DNA from: Nocardia vinacea
Lineage (GTDB): Bacteria; Actinomycetota; Actinomycetes; Mycobacteriales; Mycobacteriaceae
Assembly (NCBI RefSeq): GCF_035920345.1
Contig: NZ_CP109149.1
Location: forward strand, 868,001-932,000
DNA: 64,000 nt
Reading direction: 5' to 3'
This document shows, in pieces, positions 1-9,119 of the stretch. Under the pieces are notes generated by a model, which did not search any database, was not told where the DNA came from, and saw only the letters and a list, made by a program, of their open reading frames with translations. Position 1 is the stretch's first letter, and every line of letters begins with the position of its first letter. The position numbers and the translations under genes are program-made.

Positions 1-136
1 TCGCCACTGCTGAATGTTTCGATCCTGGCGTAGGTATCGGCTCCAGGGAGGAAACCGGTGGCGAACAGACTCAGTTCGCATCGGCATCGACATCATCCGA
101 TCCGCAGAACACTGGCGTGCCACGGTCGGCGTGCAC

Positions 137-1252
137 TTAAGCTGACACATCCGGTGCTTGGTCGTAGTCCGCTGCACGGGAAGTGCCGATTGGGATGCGC
201 TGCTGCCGCAGCCGATCCGGCAGCGAGATTGCCGTTCCGACGAATGTGAATTGCCGAGTTCCCCATCGGTCGAGCGTGCCGTCCTGACCGAGCACCAGGA
301 AGCCCGCCTCTACGGCCGAGCGCGTGAGTTCCCCTCGCGCAACGCGCGGTAACGCACGTACGACCAGAGGAAGACATCGAGGTTGTCGAAGCGGGTGCCG
401 CCTTCGAGTACCTCCTCTCCGTAAAACCGCACGGCCACTTGGCCGTTGGTGAGCACGACGTACAGATTGCCGACGCTGTCGGCACCAATCGAGCAGACAT
501 CGGCGTCGATGATCTCGATCGTGTAGTCCGAATCGCTTATGCCGCAGTCGTTTACAGCGGAGCCGAAACCGTAGGACCAGGAATAGACATCCGGTGCGGC
601 AGGCGGCCCGAGCGCCCCCGTCGGTCGAATGCGGTCCGCGGCAGCCTATCGGAAGCGGACGCATCTCAGTGTCCGGGAAATCGGTGTGCGGTGCTCGGTT
701 CCTGCTCAAACTTGCCAGCCAGCAGGGTATTCCGACTCGAAGGAGTGCTCGCATGGCTGGCGAACGACCGTAGCGCCGCAGGGGTATCACGGTCGATGAT
801 CTCCCCTTGTGGCCACTGACGTGGACTCGGCGGCGAAGTCGGTGAGAAATCGGCTCCCTCGAGCACGTCCCGCAGATCAATGGTGCCCCATCGGCGCCCG
901 ACCTCGGCTTTGATCGTGTCCAGGTTCGCCGGTTCGGGCAGCTTCTCCAGTTTCGGCACCGGGTCCACGGCTCCGGTTTGAACCGCCCTGTTGGTGCCTG
1001 CCGGGCCGCACCGGCTTGTGTCGGTGCATCTTTGGGCATGCAGGCCAGGGCAATTCGATGCAGTGCATTGTTCGCTCCACGATGACCACTACGCGAAAGT
1101 CGGTGCCGCGTGGTCTTTCCGGAGGAAGCCGGGACTGGAGCGGCGCCGCACAACGCCGCAAAAGGGGCGATGCGTTCGGCGAGTGTCATTGCGGAAGTGG
1201 GTATTCCGGCGATCATCGGCTCGGCGTGTGCCCCGTGGACGGAGGCGCGCAA
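137..1252 (-). pseudogene. Decayed gene of unknown function
   Basis: Protein-like stretches on this strand jump between reading frames. One runs about 968 to 700 (DPVPKLEKLPEPANLDTIK, then WGTIDLRDVLEG), one about 590 to 360 (SWSYGFGSAVNDCGISDSDY, then GNLYVVLTNGQVAVRFYGEE) and one about 350 to 137 (GFLVLGQDGTLDRWGTRQF). Each looks like real coding sequence, but no single frame joins them, and a stop interrupts the middle frame near 635. I do not recognise the family with certainty. The middle part faintly resembles SMI1/KNR4 (SUKH)-like proteins, which is only a guess. The limits given are the outer edges of protein-like sequence. Confidence 0.4.
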
Positions 1253-1478
1253 GCGCAGCGATCAGCACCTTGGTGGCGTGTTCGCGGACAACTCCCCACC
1301 TCGGCCGGTGCCATCCCGCTCAGCGGAATCCCGCACTCGGTCCGACACCGTCGGCCACACACTCGACGCACAATCCGATCCCCTATGACCGGTCGCTCCG
1401 CTGCCGATCGGATCGGGCCGCGTCTTTGCTGGCCGCACGCGACCTCGCCGGTGCCGCACCAACCGATTAGGAGTGGAC

Positions 1479-1532
1479 ATGACTCGAGTAGCCACACCCA
1501 CCGACGGATTCGACCCGCGCGCCGGATACTGA
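1479..1532 (+). pseudogene. C-terminal remnant of a duplicated lipoprotein
   Basis: This 17-codon reading frame ends GFDPRAGY. The complete lipoprotein at 2595-2966 ends GFEPRAGY at the same distance before its own downstream SGNH-hydrolase gene. The remnant therefore looks like what is left of a first lipoprotein copy after a lipoprotein-plus-hydrolase pair was duplicated. The rest of the copy is not recognisable upstream. Confidence 0.5.
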
Positions 1533-1550
1533 GAAGGCCAGGGAATTCAG

Positions 1551-2462
1551 ATGTTCGGCGAAAGTGGACGATTGCTGTGCGCTGCTGCGATAGCGCTCGC
1601 GGTCTCGATGGCGGGAGCGGGGGGTGCGGGGGCGGATTCCGCCCCCGAGGGGAAAGCGCTTGTGGTGCTGGGTGATTCGTTCTCCGCGAACGCGTGGGAC
1701 TTTTTCGACCCCGACAACAGTTGCCTACGCCACGGAGAGACGGCCTGGCCCGCGCAACTGGGCAGATTGATGGGCGTGTACGGCACCGATGAGATGGTCG
1801 ACTCGTCGTGTCCTGGCGCGTCGATCGACAGCGGGCCGGGGTGGACAGTGAGCATGCAGGCCGCGAAGGCCGACAAGGCGGGCGCGTTCGGACCGCGGAC
1901 CGAATTGGTGACCTTGCAGTTCGGGCTCAATGATCACTGGGGCCGATCCCAACAAACCCTGTGGAAATCGCTGCAGAACTGCGTGTTCAACCTCGTCGAC
2001 GGTTGCGGGCCGGAGGCCGTGGAGCAGGGCCGCATGACCGATTACAACGGAGTGACCGGGGAATTGTTCGCCGATCGCATGCGCAATGCGGTGACCTACA
2101 TCCGCTACTACGCGCCGAATGCGCGCATCGCGCTGGTCGGGTATCCGGAACTGTTCACGCCGGGATCGGACGTGTTGTGCCTCAATTTCTTCGGCGTCGC
2201 GCCGCTCATCCAGTCGCGCGGGCGCGCGGTGGTGGAGTACTTCGATCGAATCGATGCGGCGCAGCGGGAAGCCGCCCGGCTGTTGCGGGTGGACTTTCTC
2301 GATGCCCGCACACTGACCGCGGGGCACGGACTCTGCACGAACGAACCATGGCTGAACGGCGTGTTCGATCCGCGGACAGACATAGCGGGTCTGTACTTTC
2401 ACCCGTCCAGCCGCGGCGATGCCGTTATCGCGACCGCCATACACGACAGATACGGAAGGTGA
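1551..2462 (+). CDS. Secreted SGNH/GDSL-type esterase
   Basis: This 303-residue protein is a predicted exported hydrolase of carboxylic esters, probably acting on acyl groups in the envelope or outside the cell. An N-terminal hydrophobic segment (about residues 8-29, ending AGADS) fits a cleavable signal peptide. The SGNH blocks are visible: GDSF at 41-44 with Ser43 as nucleophile, PGAS near 88-91 for the oxyanion hole, GLND at 125-128, and FHPS with His284 near the C-terminus. Cysteines are spread along the chain, as is common in exported actinobacterial members. It is followed by a lipoprotein, a deleted paralogue and a membrane acyltransferase, which suggests a small envelope acylation/deacylation cluster. 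The substrate is unknown. Confidence 0.85.
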   Translation: MFGESGRLLCAAAIALAVSMAGAGGAGADSAPEGKALVVLGDSFSANAWDFFDPDNSCLRHGETAWPAQLGRLMGVYGTDEMVDSSCPGASIDSGPGWTVSMQAAKADKAGAFGPRTELVTLQFGLNDHWGRSQQTLWKSLQNCVFNLVDGCGPEAVEQGRMTDYNGVTGELFADRMRNAVTYIRYYAPNARIALVGYPELFTPGSDVLCLNFFGVAPLIQSRGRAVVEYFDRIDAAQREAARLLRVDFLDARTLTAGHGLCTNEPWLNGVFDPRTDIAGLYFHPSSRGDAVIATAIHDRYGR

Positions 2463-2594
2463 CTCGATCGGCCGGGGCATAGATCGGCCTGAATATTTGG
2501 GGGTTGCCGAATCCGAGTTCGGCGCGGGGGTGGTTTTTCTTGCATATTCCAGTGAAATGATTTCCTGCACTTCAGTTTTCGATTCGAGGACACA

Positions 2595-2966
2595 ATGAAG
2601 TTTCCTTTCCACGGGGTGTTCGCAATCCGTTCGGCGGCAGCCGCGATCGGAGGGTTCTTGCTGATCGCCGGTGCGGCGGCATGCGGCAGCGACGAGGAAT
2701 CCGGCGGTGGTGACGCACCGACCAGTGCGGTGGTGGCTCCGGTAACCAGCACGACGCCCCCGGCGAACAGCCCTGTCGCACCGGTGACCAGCACAGTCGC
2801 ACCTTTACCAGAAGGCGAGGCCGTGCCCGCGCCCCAGCCTGAGGCCCCCGAACCGCCTGCGACGCAGCCGGTTGCGCCGCCGCCTGCGCCGCCGCAGACC
2901 CAACAGGAGAAGCCGGCGCCGCCAACCTTGGACGCGCCCGGGTTCGAACCGCGCGCGGGTTACTGA
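2595..2966 (+). CDS. Small proline-rich lipoprotein
   Basis: This 123-residue protein starts with a positively charged, hydrophobic signal sequence ending in a lipobox (GAAAC, Cys about residue 30), so it should be lipidated and anchored outside the membrane. The remainder is low-complexity and rich in Pro, Ala, Thr and Gln, with no folded domain I can recognise, and looks like a flexible spacer. It ends GFEPRAGY, shared with the remnant at 1479-1532. Its stop lies 18 bases before the second SGNH-hydrolase gene, so the two are probably co-transcribed. Function unknown. Confidence 0.7.
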   Translation: MKFPFHGVFAIRSAAAAIGGFLLIAGAAACGSDEESGGGDAPTSAVVAPVTSTTPPANSPVAPVTSTVAPLPEGEAVPAPQPEAPEPPATQPVAPPPAPPQTQQEKPAPPTLDAPGFEPRAGY

Positions 2967-2984
2967 GGAAGCCGGAGCATTCAC

Positions 2985-3494
2985 GTGTCAGGAAACAGTG
3001 CACGATGGTTGTGCGTCGCAGCCACTGTGACAGGGGCCGCAGCAGCGAACGCGGGATCCGCTTCCGAGGGTAAAGAGCTTGTCGTGCTGGGCGATTCGTT
3101 CACGGCGAACACCTGGGACCCACTGTCCACGCAACAGCAGTGTGCGCGAGGCCAGACGGCGTGGGCCGCACAGTTGAGCCAGCTGATGGGCATTCACGGG
3201 CCCGACCAGGTGGCGAACACATCGTGCCTCGGAGCGTCGATCGACAGCGGCCCGGGGTACACACTTGCCATCGGGGCGAGCGACGCCGCAAAAGTTGGCG
3301 CGTTCGGACCGCGCACCAAACTGGACTTCCTCGACGCCCGCGCGCTGACTGCCGGGCACGGACTCTGCTCAGTGCAACCGTGGGTGAACGGCGTGTTCAA
3401 CCCGAGTGTCGATATCGACGGCCTGCCGTTCCATCCGTCTCCGGCAGGTGATGCCGTGGTCGCGAAAGCACTGTACGAAAGGTACGGAGGATGA
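2985..3494 (+). pseudogene. SGNH hydrolase paralogue with large internal deletion
   Basis: The predicted 169-residue product is a paralogue of the 1551-2462 protein. GDSF is at 36-39, the stretch to GAFGPRTKL aligns, and then the chain jumps straight to DFLDARALTAGHGLC. In the intact copy, residues 120-247 lie between these points. The in-frame loss of about 128 residues removes the GLND block that supplies an oxyanion-hole Asn, so activity is unlikely. The signal peptide and the terminal FHPS histidine remain. A GTG start follows a weak GGAGC site. The stop overlaps the ATG of the acyltransferase gene. Because the frame is open it may still be translated. Confidence 0.75.
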
Positions 3495-4759
3495 CTCGCC
3501 CGCCCGAGATCGCCCCCTCGACGCGTAAGGAACCGAGTGCCGCCGCCGGGGTGCTTTCCGCGGAGCTGGGTCGGCCCGCGCTGCCGTCGCTGACCGGTGC
3601 CCGGTGGTGGGCGGCGTTCGCGGTATTCGTGTTGCACGCCTTGGTTTTCCTGCCGGTCTACCCGTTCCAGAAGTCCGAGTTGTTCCAGCAGATCCACTGG
3701 TGGGTGCCCATGCAGCTGGGGGCGGCGGGGGTCACCTTCTTCTTCGTGCTGTCCGGATTCATCATCTACTGGTCGTTCCGGCCCGGGATGTCGGTGCGTG
3801 GGTTCTATCGGCGGCGAGTGCTGAAGATCTATCCCATGCATCTGCTGGCCGCGCTGGCCTTCGTGGTGGTGGCGAGTGTGCCGCTGTCACGGCTGGTTGT
3901 GTGGGTGCCGAATCTGTTGCTCGTGCACACCTGGGTGCCGAAGTGGACCACCGTGGGCGGATTGAATGTGCCCGCCTGGTCACTGGCCTCGGAAATGCTG
4001 TTCTACCTGAGCTTTCCGCTGCTGCTTCCGCTCATCATGCGGATCCCCACTCGGCGGCTGCTGCTGGCCGCGGGTCTGTTGATGCTCGCCATCATCGCCC
4101 TGCACACCGCCTACTACCTGTGGGTGCCCGGTCCGAAGGGGATCGCCAATACCTTTGCGCCACGGCTGCTTCCGGGTGACGCCTCCCCGTTTTTCGAACT
4201 GCACGCCGATCCGCGCTGGTTCACCCAACCCGATATCCCGGTATCGCTGTCGTACTGGTTGAGCTACAACTTTCCGCTCTCCCGGCTGCCGGAATTCTTT
4301 CTCGGCGTCCTGGCGGCCCGCATGGTGCTCGAACAACGTTGGCGCGACACACGTCTCACGCCGCCCCTGCTGGCGCTGGTCTGCGCGTACGCGGCGACCT
4401 GGCTGGTGCCGGTGAACTACAAGATGTCGGTGCTGTTGCTCGCGCCGATGACAGCGGTGGTGGCCACCCTCGCCGCACGGGACCTGCACGGAATTCGCGG
4501 TCTCAACGCCCATCCGCGCATGGTATGGCTGGGCAACATCTCCTACGCCTTCTACCTGATCCAATTCCCGGTAATGGTGTTGATCACCCGAAATCTCATC
4601 GGCGGCAAACAGTTCGGCATTATCGGGTGGGCCGTATTCGCAATACTCAGCCTGATCATCTCGACCATCATCGCCGCAGTGCTGTACCACTGGGTGGATC
4701 TGCCGGTCATGCGCCGCTTCGCTCGCGCGAAACGAAACGCACAACCGACACCGGCCTGA
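3491..4759 (+). CDS. Acyltransferase-3 family membrane protein
   Basis: This 422-residue integral membrane protein of the OatA/NodX-type acyltransferase-3 family transfers acyl groups, usually acetyl or succinyl, to sugars of envelope polymers. Around ten hydrophobic helices are visible, with the family hallmark FFFVLSGFIIYWSF near residues 80-93 and an early His (VLHALVF) that fits the catalytic region. There is no fused SGNH domain, but the two SGNH proteins immediately upstream could fill that role, since many family members carry one as a C-terminal fusion. The start overlaps the preceding stop (ATGA), so translation is probably coupled. Acceptor unknown. Confidence 0.85.
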   Translation: MTRPPEIAPSTRKEPSAAAGVLSAELGRPALPSLTGARWWAAFAVFVLHALVFLPVYPFQKSELFQQIHWWVPMQLGAAGVTFFFVLSGFIIYWSFRPGMSVRGFYRRRVLKIYPMHLLAALAFVVVASVPLSRLVVWVPNLLLVHTWVPKWTTVGGLNVPAWSLASEMLFYLSFPLLLPLIMRIPTRRLLLAAGLLMLAIIALHTAYYLWVPGPKGIANTFAPRLLPGDASPFFELHADPRWFTQPDIPVSLSYWLSYNFPLSRLPEFFLGVLAARMVLEQRWRDTRLTPPLLALVCAYAATWLVPVNYKMSVLLLAPMTAVVATLAARDLHGIRGLNAHPRMVWLGNISYAFYLIQFPVMVLITRNLIGGKQFGIIGWAVFAILSLIISTIIAAVLYHWVDLPVMRRFARAKRNAQPTPA

Positions 4760-4861
4760 GCCGCCGTGCCTCAATGGCTCCGCCTCCGGGTGGCCGTCCT
4801 CAACGGTCACCTGTTCACAGGCGAAGACGTTCTGCCTGAGCCGCGCGTCGAGTCGTACGGT

Positions 4862-5179
4862 TCAGGCGTCGAGTACTCGGGCCTGCCGATCGACCACCGG
4901 CGGTTCGGTGGACCAGGGGAAGTTGATCCAGCGGTCGGTGCGCCGCCAGACGTATTCGCAATCGACCTCGGAATGCGGCTTCTGATACACGACCGCGCAG
5001 CGCACCTCGGCGACATGGTCGATGCAGAAGTCGCGCACGAGTTTGAGGGTGGCGCCGGTATCGGCCACATCGTCGGCGATCAGGACCGTCGCACCGGCCA
5101 GATCGACCGCCTGCGGGACCGGCGGCAGCATGACCGGGAGATCGAGGCGCTGATCGATACCGGTGTAGAACTCGACGTT
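4862..5179 (-). pseudogene. Phosphoribosyltransferase, 5'-truncated
   Basis: The frame reads NVEFYTGIDQRLDLPVMLPP, then the PRPP-binding signature VLIADDVADTGATL, and ends RQARVLDA. This is the C-terminal two thirds of a xanthine/hypoxanthine-type phosphoribosyltransferase. The normal N-terminal part, roughly 60 residues, is missing. A TAG stop sits directly upstream of the first homologous codon (5180-5182), and the recombinase gene ends about 50 bases further on. The break therefore marks an insertion or rearrangement edge. Without its N-terminus the enzyme should be inactive, although an internal ATG at 5131 remains. Confidence 0.75.
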
Positions 5180-5227
5180 CTAACACCTTGATTGGGGCGA
5201 ACTCGCATCATTTGCGTGTTCATAGCG

Positions 5228-6283
5228 TCAGAGACTACATCCACTGGGCCCTCTCGGGGCAAGTGGATGCGGAACCTTGCGCGCCAGCGGATGGGGTTGT
5301 CCGGTCAGCGCAACCAGGGCTTCGGCGATCTCCACGATTCCGGCGCGGGTGTAGATCGGGGTCGCGCTGGCGTTTGCCGACGGAGCGTGGCCAGCGTAGG
5401 CGCGCGCGACTGCTTCACCGAACTGCCGCTCCACATAGGTGAGGGTTGTGTGCCGGATCCAGTGTGGCGTTACCTGCAGACGCGCCGCCCACGGAAGGTG
5501 CTTTCGGATCCGCGCAGTCAGATAGTCGTAGCGCCGGGTGGTGATAGGGCGACCATCGCGGTATCGGAGTACCTGGCTGGTGGTCTCCTCGCCTCCACGT
5601 CTGCTCACGTGCTCGAGTAACTTGCTAATCAGAAACGGGGAAATCGGTTGCCAGCGAATGGTTTCCCCTTTCTCGCGAAGCCTGAGCAGACAGCTGTCCG
5701 GATCCAGGTCGTCGACCTGGAGACCGAGAACGCCGGCTCGTCGGCAGGCTGCCTCGATATGTATGCGGACGATCAGAGCGTCCAGTTCGGTGTCGTTTCC
5801 CGTCGAGGAAGCGACCTCTCCGATCGCGATGACCTGATCTCGAGTGAGGGCGTGGCGTGGACTGTCGAGGTGTCGGGGCTTCGCGATTTTCTGAGCCGGA
5901 TTGTCGGCGGGACTGATCAGACCGTCGAGTTCGGCATGACGGTAGATGCACCGCAACGCGGACACCATGTTCGCCGCGGCACCGCGCCCACCACGGGAAT
6001 TGGCGCGCACGACCGCGCGGCTGCGATGCTGCTGTACCAGGTCGGTGGCCTCGGTGACGGTGGGTTCGTCGAGTGTCCTATCGCCCCACGCATCTTCGAA
6101 AATTCGCCAGTAGGAGGAGTAGTTCCTCGTCGTGGTCCTGGGTAAGGCTGTCCGCAGCTTGGCGATGTACTCGGAAAAGGTCGGTGTCGTCTGCCGCGTT
6201 GCGATCCTATCGGTGAAGTCCGCGATGTTGACGCCGAGGCGTGACGCGATCAATTGCAGCGCGGAGTCCAGGTCGTCGGTCAT
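5228..6283 (-). CDS. Tyrosine-type site-specific recombinase/integrase
   Basis: This 351-residue phage-integrase-family recombinase cuts and rejoins DNA through a tyrosine-DNA link. An N-terminal SAM-like core-binding domain (about 35-150) precedes the catalytic domain (about 175-330). The catalytic set is visible: Arg in ACRRAGVLGL, Lys in LREKGE, His-x-x-Arg in HWIRH, a second His in YAGHAPS and Tyr in TPIYTRA. I chose the ATG at 6283 rather than 6319 because the upstream gene stops at 6289, giving a 5-base gap. It forms a pair with the AbrB-type gene upstream, an arrangement seen in actinobacterial mobile loci. No matching attachment sites were found. Confidence 0.85.
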   Translation of the reverse strand: MTDDLDSALQLIASRLGVNIADFTDRIATRQTTPTFSEYIAKLRTALPRTTTRNYSSYWRIFEDAWGDRTLDEPTVTEATDLVQQHRSRAVVRANSRGGRGAAANMVSALRCIYRHAELDGLISPADNPAQKIAKPRHLDSPRHALTRDQVIAIGEVASSTGNDTELDALIVRIHIEAACRRAGVLGLQVDDLDPDSCLLRLREKGETIRWQPISPFLISKLLEHVSRRGGEETTSQVLRYRDGRPITTRRYDYLTARIRKHLPWAARLQVTPHWIRHTTLTYVERQFGEAVARAYAGHAPSANASATPIYTRAGIVEIAEALVALTGQPHPLARKVPHPLAPRGPSGCSL

Positions 6284-6288
6284 GACTG

Positions 6289-6837
6289 CTACTGCCAGGG
6301 GTCGGGGAGGTAGTTCCATAACGCCGTCGCAACGATGGCGATCGGTAACACAACCAAGATGTCCCGCGTGAGATCGGCCGCGATCAGCGCCCGGTCACCG
6401 GGATTCAGATTGCAGCGATGACGGTTTGCGGACGGGATCCGTAGATATCCAGTACGCCCGACAGCCCAACGGCTCTGACGAGCACACCGGGCAACGACAA
6501 CGCGGTGGTCCCCGTGGAACGAGACAAACTGGCCTGGAGCCCATCCGAGAGCCTTGAGTGACGATCGATCCGACAGGCGACCGTGGTCATTGATCGTCGT
6601 AGATGCACAGTGCAGTGCGCCGATTGGGTTGTCGATGACACCCGGAAACGCGAAAGGAACGTCGAGCGACTCGGCCAGTCGGTTCGAAGCTCGGTACAAC
6701 TGATCGAACTGCAGGTTGGCTGCGCTACTCGCAGCCGATTCAGACGGCGGTTGTGCACGTTGACCGGCAGGGGATGGAAGGTTGAAGCCGTTCGCCGCCG
6801 AGGCGGAGTTGTCTTGGTCATGACGAAGTGATGGCAT
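6289..6837 (-). CDS. AbrB/SpoVT-like DNA-binding protein linked to the integrase
   Basis: The 182-residue product has an N-terminal region of unclear structure. Its C-terminal half resembles actinobacterial AbrB/MazE/SpoVT-type proteins encoded beside integrases: GRLSDRSSLKALGWAPGQ, then GYLRIPSANRHRCNLNPGDR and RDILVV. The last motif matches the looped-hinge half of the fold. It probably binds DNA and may control the recombinase downstream, which begins 5 bases after its stop. The true start is uncertain because ATG 6837 lacks a strong ribosome-binding site. It lies next to copy 1 of a repeat found again at 8059. Confidence 0.6.
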   Translation of the reverse strand: MPSLRHDQDNSASAANGFNLPSPAGQRAQPPSESAASSAANLQFDQLYRASNRLAESLDVPFAFPGVIDNPIGALHCASTTINDHGRLSDRSSLKALGWAPGQFVSFHGDHRVVVARCARQSRWAVGRTGYLRIPSANRHRCNLNPGDRALIAADLTRDILVVLPIAIVATALWNYLPDPWQ

Positions 6838-6847
6838 CGGGCGCTGC

Positions 6848-6909
6848 TTTCTGCCCTGCCTGCTGATTCTCCCTCATCCATAAAAGCTGATCTTCGACGA
6901 CCGCGCCAC
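6848..6909. repeat. Dispersed repeat, copy 1 (leader of AbrB gene)
   Basis: About 62 bases centred on CTGATTCTCCC and CATCCATAAAAGC recur at 8059-8122 in the same orientation, with roughly 70 percent identity judged by eye. This copy lies directly upstream of the AbrB-type gene, read on the minus strand, so it probably represents that gene's promoter/leader. Confidence 0.45.
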
Positions 6910-7072
6910 CCCTGGAGCAGGCGTACACCCCATCGAGGTTCGAATCCTCCAGGCGCAGTCTGTCTATGAAACGCACTGTTTGCCGATTACGTGATCGCAG
7001 TGCGCAGGCATGACTGGCAGGTTGTGACCTGTTTCCAGACAAGAAAGTTCGCCGCATCACCCATACGCCGAC

Positions 7073-7180
7073 TTGACGACGTCCGACATCGAAGTCCTGC
7101 TGTCCCTCGATGCTTTCCCGCATTTGGCGACGATCGATTCGGATGGATACCCGCACGTCACCCCTAATCTTTTCTCGGCG
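7073..7180 (+). pseudogene. N-terminal fragment resembling a PPOX-type flavin protein
   Basis: The frame from TTG 7073 gives DIEVLLSLDAFPHLATIDSD followed by GYPHVTPN. This resembles the first strands of pyridoxamine-5'-phosphate-oxidase-like (PPOX/FMN- or F420-binding) proteins, where the usual pattern is hlATvdadGyPHvtP. After about 7180 the similarity stops and the frame reads as unrelated sequence. It is most likely a broken gene end, and the match is short. Confidence 0.35.
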
Positions 7181-7488
7181 AGGCCTAGTCTGAGTTGGGG
7201 GTTCATGTCGGGAGGGGAGTCGACCAGTACACCAACCCGCCGCAACACCGGAAACTGCTGGTCATCGGCAAATGGCGTGATGATTCTGGTCCGGTTGCCG
7301 CAGGTCCGTGCCCCCGGCGGGGCACATCGAACAGGGGAACAGGGAAGACCTGCCTGTTTCGCGTGGGCACCTGGTCATCGAAGCCGAGTACCAGCTGTAG
7401 GGCCCCCATCCAGCGCGCGCCACCCGCCGACAAAGCTGCCGTCTGAACCAGCTCAGAATAAGGGATCTTTGGCTGGCCCCTGCCCCGG
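7181..7488. other. No supported gene
   Basis: Only short reading frames with no recognisable protein pattern are seen between the PPOX-like fragment and the hydrolase remnant. Confidence 0.5.
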
Positions 7489-7770
7489 CTAGACACGCAG
7501 GACGGGGCGTGGTGGACGCCCGACGAGGTCCATTGCGGGCTGTGGAGCGACGTAGGTGGCGGCCGCGTGGCGGAACCAGCGTTCCCGTGACCCCAAGGCC
7601 CGCCGGCTCACCTCGGCGGGCGGCACCAGACGGTCGAAGCCGTGCCAGCAACCCGGATAGACCTCGAAGTCCACCGGCACCCCGCACGTACGCAAACCAT
7701 CGACATAAGCGACTGTCTCGTCGAGGAACGGCTCGAGTTCGCCGACGTAGGTGAAAGTGGGTGGCAGGGA
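7489..7770 (-). pseudogene. Alpha/beta-hydrolase C-terminal remnant
   Basis: The last 93 codons of the frame read SLPPTFTYVGELEPFLDETV, then VPVDFEVYPGCWHGFDRLVP. This is the C-terminal third of a hormone-sensitive-lipase-type (alpha/beta-hydrolase fold-3) esterase, including the catalytic Asp region (ELEPFLDE) and the His in CWHGF. The nucleophile-bearing N-terminal two thirds are absent. Upstream codons in the same frame do not look like a hydrolase. It is a gene remnant in a stretch full of broken ends. Confidence 0.6.
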
Positions 7771-8058
7771 TAGCCACTCAGTCACTGATCGGCTCCAGCC
7801 ATGACCGCGGTGATCACGCCGCTGAAGATCGAGCGATTCAACCTTTGCCCAGCCTGCCAACCTACCTGCGGGAAGCTGTGAGGACTCGGCACTCGCAGTC
7901 TGCCGTTTCTCACCGAATCCGCAACACATCGTCGCGTCATCGGCGGGGTTTGGCTGTAACGGAGCAGAGGACTCACCCGAAATCCGCACCTGGGTTGAAT
8001 CTCTGGGAGGACGGCGGCGAAAAGCCAGAAGTCCAACATCGAAGACAAGGGGCACCTC

Positions 8059-8122
8059 TTTCGCACCCTGTCCACTGATTCTCCCAACATCCATAAAAGC
8101 CGATCCTGGCCGTTTACGCCAC
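8059..8122. repeat. Dispersed repeat, copy 2
   Basis: This is the second copy of the element at 6848-6909, sharing ACTGATTCTCCC and CATCCATAAAAGCC. Here it does not precede an intact AbrB-type gene. It may be the only remnant of a second integrase/AbrB module leader. Confidence 0.4.
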
Positions 8123-8648
8123 AACTGCGGGAGTGCGCGGTCCCTGCCAGCATCGGTTGGGCGACACTGCCACCGACGGTCGGAAGCGCTGGCACAGGTA
8201 CAGGTACCGCGACGAAGCCGTGGCTGTGGAAGTGTCTAACCCGGTCGTCGGAGGACGCGTTGGCCGCTACCTTCCGGCGTGTCTTAGCGTGGCACGCCAA
8301 GGACTCCTGCCCCCAGCGACTTTCGGCAACTTTGAGTGGGTGTGCTTTCAGCGAGTCCGCATCCTCGTCCGATTCTCGTTGGGGTCCAAGTCGGGAGAGG
8401 GATCGGACCCATATCCCCAACCTGGTGCACGCCACTGAACTGCAGCTTTCCTGAATTTTGTGTGTCTGTGTCTAGGACACGGCGAAGGACAAGGGGAATG
8501 CACCGAACTGTAGCGAATTGACAAGCTGGCGTGCGGAATCTGCGGTGAAGTTGCCGAAGGGGATGGCCGGTCGCCCGGCCGCTGGCTCGGCTGAGGTCGG
8601 CCCTGCGCGGATGTGCTTCGGTGAGTTGGTATGGACGGGTCCGTGTGT
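8123..8648. other. No supported gene
   Basis: About 525 bases with short overlapping frames on both strands and no convincing coding pattern, RNA gene or repeat. Confidence 0.45.
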
Positions 8649-8834
8649 TCAGTTGGTCGGGCCGTCGATGCGGTAGAGGTTGACCTTGTACTGGCCGAAT
8701 CGCTGGCGGAATATCGCGCTGGCGGTGCGGAGCATAATGCGCCGCGGGAAAGGCACCCGGGCCCGGATCCGGTCCGGCAGTTGGGACAGGTCACGGGATT
8801 CGAGGGTTCGTAGGCCGGGGTGCCAGCGCTCGAG
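8649..8834 (-). pseudogene. C-terminal fragment of an unidentified protein
   Basis: The last 61 codons (LERWHPGLRTLESRDLSQLP, then ARVPFPRRIMLRTASAIFRQ, ending YRIDGPTN) look like a natural basic protein tail and end in a stop at 8649. The upstream part of the same frame is arginine-rich shadow sequence, because it overlaps the cutinase fragment on the other strand. I do not recognise the family. Confidence 0.3.
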
Positions 8835-8839
8835 TTCGC

Positions 8840-9119
8840 ATGGGTCGTCGCGCGAAGGTCGACGCCGCCGCGGCGCAGATCGCCGAGACCTGCCCTGCCA
8901 CGATGATCGCCGGGATCGGCTATTCCCAAGGCGCGCAGGCAGTGTCGAGCTTCGCGCGCGACGTCGGCGCGGGCACCGGTCCGATCGCGCCGGAACGTAT
9001 CGCGGGGATCGCGTTGTATGCCCACCCCGACCGCGCACCGGATGCGCCGATCTTCCCCGGCCGTCCGGGACAGACGGTGCCTGACCCCGCGCCAGGTACC
9101 AGCGGTGCCGCGGTCGCCG
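8840..9119 (+). pseudogene. Cutinase-type esterase, internal fragment
   Basis: The frame reads KVDAAAAQIAETCPATMIAG, then the GYSQG nucleophile elbow and PERIAGIALYAHPDRAPDAP. This is the middle of an actinobacterial cutinase/serine esterase. The signal peptide and N-terminus are missing, as are the catalytic Asp and His near the C-terminus. At about 9119 the sequence passes directly into a different broken gene in another frame. Confidence 0.65.

Noticed and set aside
6930..6959. GAGGTTCGAATCCTC, resembling a tRNA T-arm and 3' end, near the recombinase
   Set aside because: No matching 5' acceptor stem, D-arm or anticodon arm lies upstream, and there is no second copy at the left edge. It may be a remnant of an attachment site but is too weak to call.
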